A stretch of 64,000 nucleotides of DNA. Origin: Pohlia nutans. Taxonomy: Eukaryota > Streptophyta > Bryopsida > Bryales > Mniaceae. Positions 58,001 through 64,000 of this stretch are shown here, piece after piece; the first letter of the stretch is position 1, and each line of letters opens with the position of its first letter. A model generated the notes under the pieces. It saw nothing but the letters and a program-made list of their open reading frames with translations. It made no database searches and had not been told where the DNA came from. Where the stretch lies: contig CM040093.1 in the NCBI GenBank assembly GCA_022496805.1, positions 6,038,213 through 6,102,212 of the forward strand, in the 5' to 3' direction. A program made the position numbers and the translations under genes.

Positions 58001-61000
58001 TCTCTCTCTCTCTATATATATATATATAGCAATTTTCATCCATTTTTGGTGTTGATGGAGACAGACGGTGAGTTTGTGTGTGCAGATCTATCAGCTGTAT
58101 GAAATGATATTGGTGCGCCATGGCTTGATGCTTGTGGGCTATTCTTACGGAGCGAAAACCGAGGCGTATCGAATCCTGGGAATGTCGCTCACCGACATGA
58201 AAGAGAAAGGGCTTGAGGAGAAAACAGTGTTTTATGTGATGAATCCCAAGTCCATCTACATTGGGCAATTGTATGGTCAGTTTGACCCTGTCTCCCATGA
58301 GTGGACGGATGGTGTTCTTGCCAGGTGGTTCAGACATGCGGCAGTTGATACCTCGCCCGATCGCAAGTGGGTCATTTTTGATGGACCTGTTGATGCGGTA
58401 CATGCACTCTCCACTACCAATTCAGCCATTGTTGTTATAGCACTGAATCAATGTTGCTTTCATGTCATTGAAACACGAACCTATGACCAACTGAAACAAC
58501 ACGAACCTATGTTGGCAATCTGTGAGGTGGAAATTTAAGATTCGTATGAACAAATTTTCGTAGGACCGAGCCCTATGTGACATTAGCTCTAAATTTCTGA
58601 CGTGTCTGAAATGTCTTATGCCCAGGTGTGGATTGAGAACATGAACACTGTATTGGATGACAACAAGAAACTTTGTCTCATGAGTGGTGAAATTGTTCAG
58701 ATGACCATGCAAATGAATCTAATATTTGAGGTTAGTAACCCTGATATCTAGCTGAATTTTCTTACTGCATTTGCGATTGTATTAGATTAGTTGGGAAAGC
58801 CACTGAATTTCGAGTTTGTCGTCAATGACGTCAAACTGTTTGAATTGTTGCTATCCATATTCTACGGTATGTATTGAATCAATCTCTGACCAACTTCATA
58901 TTCATGTGCACATTGATAACAGGATTTTCAGTAAAATGAGACTGTTCTAGGAACTTTTAGACAACATTGTAAAGACAATCTTTCCTATGATTCACGTGGT
59001 GTTCTCTTAATGATCACATGGAGGCCTGCTTTTGTATCATGGAGAGGCCTCCGGATGATTACTGTGGTTGTAGGAAGACCTCCCCGTGAACCATGGGAAA
59101 GATTCTCTGTACAAGTTCCTACAACCACTATCAAAAAACTTGGTAAAAAGAACTGCACAAGTCTGACATGTGCAGTTTTTAGACCACCTCAAACTTCAGA
59201 TGTAAAACATGTGCAAAATCTTCAATTTGCGAGTGCAATTTTTGGAAATGGGAGGCATATAATATACCGTTGGAAGCGCATTTTTGAGAGTGACCTAGTA
59301 TGATTGTGTAGGTACAAGATTTGGCAGTGGCCTCTCCAGCGACGGTGAGCCGATGCGGGATGGTGTACGTGGAGCCAAGTTCCATAGGATGTTGGCCATT
59401 GGTGACATCGTGGATGAGACACATGAAAGATAACTTTCCAGGGCTTGTTGCGCATTTCGAGATGATAAACCAATTACTGGAGTGGTTTGTGGATCCTTGT
59501 GTCGACTTTACGAAACGACATTGCAGAGAAATCTGTCCCACTGCACCGATCAACCAGGCACAGAGCTTGCTGAAAATGTACGAATGTCTCCTGGATGAGT
59601 TCAAGCTCGTTCCCGGTACACGCGCTTCAACATTGGGCGGCATTTCTATCATTACCCCTCCCACGGGTGACGATATCAACACTTGGGTTCAATCCTTGTT
59701 CGTTCAGGCTCTTGTATGGAGCGTGGGCGGAACAGTTGATAATGATGGCCGCAACAAGTTGAATCTGTTCATTCGTAGGTATGCATCTTATAAATTATTG
59801 CTAAGTGTCTTTTTTGAACCGCAAAATAAAATAAAATACTGTTTTCTCAATTGCTTATGCTTGTCTTCTTTGTGGCTTTAGTGCTTCATTTGGAGCGTGC
59901 ATTTGACTTAACCCAGACGAAAAAATCTCATATTTTTTTGGCCTATTTTAAGTAGGTCCTATATGGACTTCTTTTTTTTCAATTTTCTTTCTTTTTCGCA
60001 AAACACATGGAATGTTCTTCGCTGATTCCGATGATATAAAATTTGGTCCCATCTGAATTATATTCTTCACAATATGATCAATTGAATTCGTCTTTTTAAA
60101 ACCATGAATCTTTTGTCCTTGAGGGGTTAAAACGAATCCCCTAATAAGGAGTAGAACATCTAAGCGTTGGTACTGTTGAACCCTCATAGATTCCACGTCT
60201 TTTGGAATGGCGTTCCTTGAAATCCAGTGAATTAGGATTGATTAGTGTGTGAGATACTTCACGACTTCTGTGTCTAAGCCATTACAAGGGTTTCTGCAAA
60301 ATTCCATTGTTTCCGGAACTTTGACAACATGTTAACCTTTCCCATAGTTCATGAGAATGGCATCCCTATGAATCATGAGGAAGACTCTGCTGTCTAAAAG
60401 TTCAAGAATGGCATGATGTTACTAAAAATCCTGTTTGATATTTACTGGTTTTGGACCCTAAACCCTAAACCTTAAACCCTAAACCCTAAACCCTAATTTG
60501 AGTATCTGCACTGTGGGGATGAGGTGATAGGTTGCTGGGAGGGGCGACTGAGGAAGAGGAACTCGGATTTGAGCTCACTGCTGGACAAGTGATAAAGAAG
60601 CCTGCATTCAAGTGGGTTCTTCCTTATCCTGAGAAAGGATCAGTCTATTCATTTTGTTTCTGGAAACCAGAGCAAATTTGGAAGGACTGGTTGCTCACAG
60701 TCGACAACCGGCCGCCTAACCCAGAAGCAAGCTACAACGACATTATAGTTCCAACATTGGATACCGCTCGCTACTCTTTTCTGCTCATTCTTCTTGTGCT
60801 TCATCAGAGGCATGTCATGTTCTGCGGTCCTACTGGCACAGGTACTAACGCTTTTAACCTCATAACTATTCAGTATTTTGGTAAACTTTTAAGTGCTGAA
60901 AATCAGGACTTCCAAGTGCTTTTAGTTAATCCTCAGAGCTTTTAACCCCTGAAGGACCAAGCCACCCAAATTGGGAGTCATGTTTTTTCTTTTTTGCAAT

Positions 61001-63542
61001 TTTGAGTAGGTCTTATGTGGAGTTTCTTTTGTTCAAATTTATTTGTTTGTTTGACCAACACATGCAATGTTCTTCACTGATTCTGGTGATATAAAATTCG
61101 ATCTCGTGTGAATTGTATTTTTCACAATATGATTGATTGAATTTGTCATTTAAAAACGATGAAATCTTGGTCCTTTAAGGGGTTAAATCTAGGATGGGCA
61201 CAGATCTGAGATTTTATATAAGATTGCTCCGTCCCTAGTTGAGGCCCTATTCCAAATGTCAATTTTGTGAAATTATGCCAATGTAACAAATACAATCTTT
61301 TTTCTTTTCTTTTTTCTAGATTTCCAACAATTAGCCTTCATCAGGACTATGTGTGATCAAGTTTGGTTTATAAGTTCTTCATTAGAATTCCGTCTCATTT
61401 GTGTTCGTTTAATTCATTCGCAAGCATGTTTCCTTGTGATTACAAATTTAATAATAACCTGGGTCTATGACAGTTAGTTTCTCCTTACTTAGTACTTTCA
61501 GGTGGTCGTCAATATTGTGTGTGCAGAATTCACTACATTTTTATTTTTTTAACGCAGTAATCATGGTATGCGACTCCTAAGTAGTACTGATGTTGAAACT
61601 TTTTATTTTCCACGAATAGGAAAAACTGTGTATATCAAGAATAATCTTACTGGCACACTGGATAAGGGTCAATTCCGTAACATCATGCTGACTTTCTCTG
61701 CCCAGACGAATGCCAATCAGACTCAGGTAACTACTAATTATAAAGCTTCTGCAGTTCGTTTTCTAGTACGAAAATCTGCATATTAATAGCGTAAGATCAA
61801 CTGCTGTGTTTTGCACATATGCTTTCTTTCTAATATGAACTTCTACGTAGAACTCCTATTTAGCTGCATTCCATTGACATCCACGCTGACTTACCTCATG
61901 AAGTTACTGTAATTAAATGCGAGATTAAATGATACTTTGAATGAAATTTCTTTGTACAACACTGTGAGTAGTTTTATTTTTCAAGGTTTCACTGCCTTTT
62001 AAAAGACAGACTACGTACGACTTACCATTCCAATAAGAGACAGACTTCCATTTTTCTGTGAAATTGCTTCGAACAGTGGCAACTTTTGTTACTGTTTCAC
62101 TAAACTTTGCTTCTCGGGGTTGCTGTAAAATATGTTCAAACTTTATCACAATCCTAAGTATTTGAATGATGTTCAAATTTAAGTACGTGTTTTGGTGTCA
62201 ATGGATAACCAAGTTGACTTTTTGTGGTGTTCAAACCAGGCCATCATAGAGAGCAAGCTGGACAAGTTAAAGAAGGGCGTATATGGGCCATATCCTGAGA
62301 CGCACTGTGTCGTTTTTGTGGACGATCTGAACATGCCAGCGCTTGAAACATATGGTGCTCAACCTCCAATTGAAATTCTGCGTCAGTGGATGGATCACGG
62401 TGGATGGTATTGACCTGAAATTATGTCATCATTTCTGTTAAAAATTTGTTTATGGGAATGGTTGTTGTTATTCATAATATTCATGTCGTTCAATAGAAGT
62501 GAGACATAGAAGAACACAAATCAGAGAATGGTTGATTTTCTCAATGATAGCAATTGATATGGGAGAACTAATTATGAAAAGCACTATGGACTTAGAAGAT
62601 TCGCTGATGAAAATATAATAAATATAAAATGGAAAATGAATAGATGGAACAATGAAGTAATTGAATAGACAATAATTAGAATAGACTAAGTTATTTGATT
62701 CAAAATTGTGTCTACCGAGCTTCTATTTCACTTTATAAACTAAAAATTATTATGGTGATAACAGTGAACTATTTCTTTAGTGATTCTGGTTCTCAAATGG
62801 TGATTATTTGTAATTTGAATATGCTAGGAACCTAATGTTGTCTTCATTAACCTTTAAAGGACTAAGAAGCCTGAATTGGACTTTGGTATTTATAGCAGTT
62901 CTAAGTAGCTTTCTGTCATTAAATTTTTTATTTTTTTAACCAATACATGCAATGTTCTTCACTGATTCTGATGATATAAAATTTGGATCCACCTGAATTA
63001 CAATTTTCACTATACAGTCGATTGAATTTGTCATTTTAAAACCATGAATCCTTGGTCATTTAGGGGTTAAAGAGAATAAGAGGAAGTTTCTTTTGTTATA
63101 AGTTATTTTCTATTGGAAGGATAACTATGGGTTTTAAGAGAGCTCTTCTTTGATTTCAAAATTCAGTTTTTTGCTTTTAAGCAATCTATTTACCATAATT
63201 CATGTCTCTGTATGATAATTATAGTGATGTTTGTGGAATGGTTTGCATGGCCCAATTGAAGCAAACTGTTTTGTGAACGTCAATTATTGTAACATCAACT
63301 GAATTTTCAGGTTTATTGATGATGGCAGGTATGATAGAGAAGACAACTCCTTTCGGCACCTGATTAACATCCAATTTGTCACGGCAATGGGGCCTCCGGG
63401 AGGTGGTCGGAATCCGGTGACGCCTCGTTACATGCGCCATTTCAATGTGTTGGCCATTTTGGATTTTGAGGACACCAGTCTTGCCGTCGTTTTCTCCATC
63501 ATTTTTGATTGGTGGGCTAGAAAGTCCAAACTTCCTCATGAT
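40064..63542 (+). CDS. Inner-arm axonemal dynein heavy chain, DNAH1-like (3' end beyond window)
   Basis: Exons recognised: 40064-41113, 41528-41744, 41989-42082, 42553-42827, 43462-43716, 44440-44947, 45346-45507, 45613-45815, 46272-46374, 46530-46646, 47738-47935, 48808-49074, 50109-50528, 51475-51758, 52587-52815, 53386-53610, 54205-54347, 55288-55469, 56087-56259, 56888-57189, 57681-57987, 58086-58397, 58626-58730, 59312-59778, 60531-60841, 61620-61726, 62240-62406, 63311-63542. Phases agree at every junction from exon 2 to 28; only 1-2 is unresolved. Residues 1-350 are a charged, low-complexity N-terminus. The tail and linker run to about 1640, followed by AAA1, AAA2 and most of AAA3. The product is the ATPase motor of a single-headed inner dynein arm in the flagellar axoneme of sperm. 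The stretch [20 protein letters not shown] and [19 protein letters not shown] suggest the DNAH1 branch; this is from memory and could be DNAH3/7/12. The start ATG lies in GCAATGGCG context. Confidence 0.93.
45928..46161 (-). mobile_element. MITE family D, copy 1 (234 bp)
   Basis: Inverted termini are built on GGCCTGATATGGGTA. It lies in dynein intron 8, between 45815 and 46272. Copies 2 and 3 are in introns 10 and 14. No target duplication could be fixed. Confidence 0.8.
46670..46899 (+). mobile_element. TTAA family A MITE (230 bp) in dynein intron 10
   Basis: The left end is TTAACCCCTAGAGGACCAAG. The right end CTTGGGGTTAA has lost a few bases of the inverted repeat. The body is collinear with the other family A copies. 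Confidence 0.88.
47158..47389 (+). mobile_element. MITE family D, copy 2
   Basis: Termini GGTGATGGTCTGATATGGG and CCCATATCAGGCCATTCCC. Just beyond it, AAAAATGGTACCCATATC is repeated once, a partial duplication of the end. Dynein intron 10. Confidence 0.8.
48016..48605 (-). mobile_element. tRNA-derived SINE with tandemly duplicated body
   Basis: Two head-to-tail units of 260 bp (48016-48275 and 48276-48535) share ATTAAGGCACTAGAGAAAT, GTGAAATCTCAGGCTT and TTTGCTCCCGTGTCAAG. Next to the second unit, the minus strand carries a good pol III B box (GGTTCAATCC, 48535-48544). A possible A box lies further upstream (towards 48590). Hence a SINE on the minus strand with a duplicated or tandem body, in dynein intron 11. 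Confidence 0.6.
49526..50108. repeat. Tandem duplication, period 293 bp, ending at the exon 13 acceptor
   Basis: The unit starting CAGATCATATRTGACTATGA occurs at 49526 and again at 49819. The second copy runs into ATTTTCATGTTTGACAG, the 3' splice site of exon 13. The first copy reads ATTTTCATGTAACAG at the matching position, a potential decoy acceptor. Confidence 0.8.
50599..50751. mobile_element. Fold-back element, about 60-bp near-perfect arms
   Basis: The left arm TATCGCCATATTCGTTTAAT... and its inverse at the right (ending 50751) pair over about 60 bp with few mismatches around a 30-base centre. It begins 70 bp after the exon 13 donor. Confidence 0.85.
50959..51079 (+). repeat. SINE-like repeat E, copy 3
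   Basis: Starts AGGGGAGAGTAGTTTTGT and ends in TATC repeats. Dynein intron 13. Confidence 0.65.
51880..52111 (+). mobile_element. MITE family D, copy 3
   Basis: Termini GGTGATGGCCTGATATGGG and CCCATATCAGGCCATTTCCC. Closely similar to copy 2 throughout. Dynein intron 14. Confidence 0.85.
53858..54055 (+). repeat. Dispersed repeat shared with 34175-34368
   Basis: Both start AACCATGMGAGA...CAAATATAGGGT and end AGCCCC(T/C)...ATT. They are AT-rich, with many TGAATATA-like units. Dynein intron 16. Confidence 0.5.
55455..57189 (+). other. Dynein AAA1 module (exons 18-20)
   Basis: The Walker A loop [14 protein letters not shown] is split by the intron between exons 18 and 19. It is followed by [20 protein letters not shown], Walker [18 protein letters not shown], and [20 protein letters not shown] with the sensor and arginine-containing FRSVAMM. 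All catalytic residues of the main ATPase site are intact. Confidence 0.93.
56631..56756 (-). repeat. SINE-like repeat E, copy 4 (inverted)
   Basis: On the minus strand it reads GGAGAGTAGTTTTGTACC...GGAGTTTCTATTTATCTATC. Dynein intron 19. Confidence 0.65.
58086..58730 (+). other. Dynein AAA2 module (exons 22-23) with altered Walker A
   Basis: The P-loop reads [15 protein letters not shown], where most axonemal chains have a GxxxGGKT form. The glycine before the lysine is alanine. The Lys-Thr pair and the Walker B region [11 protein letters not shown] are kept. AAA2 normally binds nucleotide structurally and rarely hydrolyses it, so the change may be tolerated. Confidence 0.85.
59908..60130 (+). 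mobile_element. TTAA family A MITE (223 bp) in dynein intron 24
   Basis: The left end is TTAACCCAGACG (diverged) and the right end is CCTTGAGGGGTTAA. The body (GGAATGTTCTTCGCTGATTC) matches family A. Confidence 0.82.
60456..60496 (+). repeat. Interstitial plant telomere repeat (CCCTAAA)n
   Basis: Six units, one with a base change (CCTTAAA), 35 bp before the exon 25 acceptor. Confidence 0.95.
60942..61186 (+). mobile_element. TTAA family A MITE (245 bp) in dynein intron 25
   Basis: The left end is TTAACCCCTGAAGGACCAAG and the right end is CTTGGTCCTTTAAGGGGTTAA. Both TTAA boxes and nearly complete inverted repeats are present. Confidence 0.9.
62847..63070 (+). mobile_element. TTAA family A MITE (224 bp) in dynein intron 27
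   Basis: The left end is TTAACCTTTAAAGGACTAAG and the right end is CTTGGTCATTTAGGGGTTAA. The body matches the family. Confidence 0.88.
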
Positions 63543-63639
63543 GTAAGTATCCACCTTCTTCCTAAAGTTCGGATGGAGTGCTACAACTTTCTCATGAATT
63601 TGTCATGAATTTGTAAATTGAAAATGTGTAATTTCTAGC

Positions 63640-63712
63640 ACACATTAAATGAGTTGTGAAAAGACAGTATTTTAGTGAGAGAGTCCTTTTTGGAACCCGT
63701 ATCAGACACTTG
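63640..63712 (+). mobile_element. Decayed family D fragment
   Basis: AGCACACATTAAATGAGTTG...AACCCGTATCAGACAC resembles the right half of family D. Dynein intron 28. Confidence 0.4.
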
Positions 63713-64000
63713 CGTTGCTACTTGTTGTAAGGTAGAAGATACCATTTACACCACTTTAAGTATTTCTACATATGTAGGGGTGTGATTTTGGAGCTATGGA
63801 GAGATCTTTGGGTACAAGAGCCAAATTTGTCGAGATCAAATTTTTATCACTATATATGAATTTCATATGAAATTTCAAAGTAGGCCACTATAGTACACAA
63901 ACCCATTTCCATTCAAATATTAGTGGCTATAAACATTTAACAAAGTCGAACCAAGTGCATGAATAGATGAGTTGTTGTTGGTAACAGGGTCAATATAGGA

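Larger units (their letters stand above)
60531..63542 (+). other. Dynein AAA3 module (exons 25-28), partial
   Basis: The Walker A loop [13 protein letters not shown] is split by the intron between 60841 and 61620. Walker [11 protein letters not shown] is in exon 27, and [20 protein letters not shown] is in exon 28. All regulatory-site residues look intact. AAA4, the stalk with microtubule-binding domain, AAA5 and AAA6 lie beyond the window. Confidence 0.93.

Noticed and set aside
58086..58538. Read-through of dynein exon 22 to a stop at 58538
   Set aside because: The frame continues past the donor GCG|gtacat at 58397. Family alignment and the next exon ([12 protein letters not shown]) show the intron starts there.

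Overview
The window is nuclear DNA of a land plant that probably makes swimming sperm, such as a bryophyte, lycophyte, fern, cycad or Ginkgo. Three things point there. The genes have many GT-AG introns. There is an ankyrin-PGG membrane protein (a land-plant family) and a GDSL esterase/lipase typical of plants. There is also a long inner-arm axonemal dynein heavy chain, a gene kept only by organisms with motile cilia. A short run of plant-type telomere repeat (CCCTAAA) fits. The species cannot be named from the sequence. The DNA is AT-rich except for a more GC-rich block at about 25.6-33.4 kb.

Layout. (1) 2-2670, +: 3' part of an ankyrin-repeat protein with a C-terminal PGG and four-helix membrane domain. 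(2) 4308-15057, -: an 11-exon, 528-residue type-I (bacterial-style) glutamine synthetase-like enzyme. Its first exon looks like an organelle presequence, and its introns hold many transposon remnants. (3) 15.1-25.6 kb: repeat-rich, no gene recognised. (4) 26418-27347, -: a two-exon gene for a 102-residue basic protein of unknown function, with duplicated candidate 5' non-coding exons upstream. (5) 29974-31852, -: a five-exon, 428-residue secreted GDSL esterase/lipase. (6) 32-40 kb: intergenic, with a Helitron, a TTAA element and a triplicated exon-like unit. (7) 40064-63542, +: the first 28 recognised exons (about 2,470 residues, roughly 60 percent) of a dynein heavy chain, tail through AAA3. 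The gene runs off the right edge.

The most striking non-gene signal is a swarm of about 20 short non-autonomous elements. They begin TTAACCC(C/T) and end (A/G)GGGTTAA, fall into several size classes, and sit in introns and intergenic DNA. Two nested insertions show that the target is TTAA. TTAA targets plus CCC termini are the marks of the piggyBac superfamily, which as far as I recall is not well described in plants. Other mobile DNA includes a Helitron with textbook ends, a 120-bp CACTA miniature with a 3-bp target duplication, a second MITE family in three dynein introns, SINE-like repeats and several fold-back elements.

The genes are functionally unrelated neighbours and there is no operon-like logic. 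All exon structures were worked out by eye from reading frame, splice consensus and family motifs. Phases close for the glutamine synthetase, the GDSL gene and dynein exons 2-28. The junction of dynein exons 1 and 2 remains unresolved.
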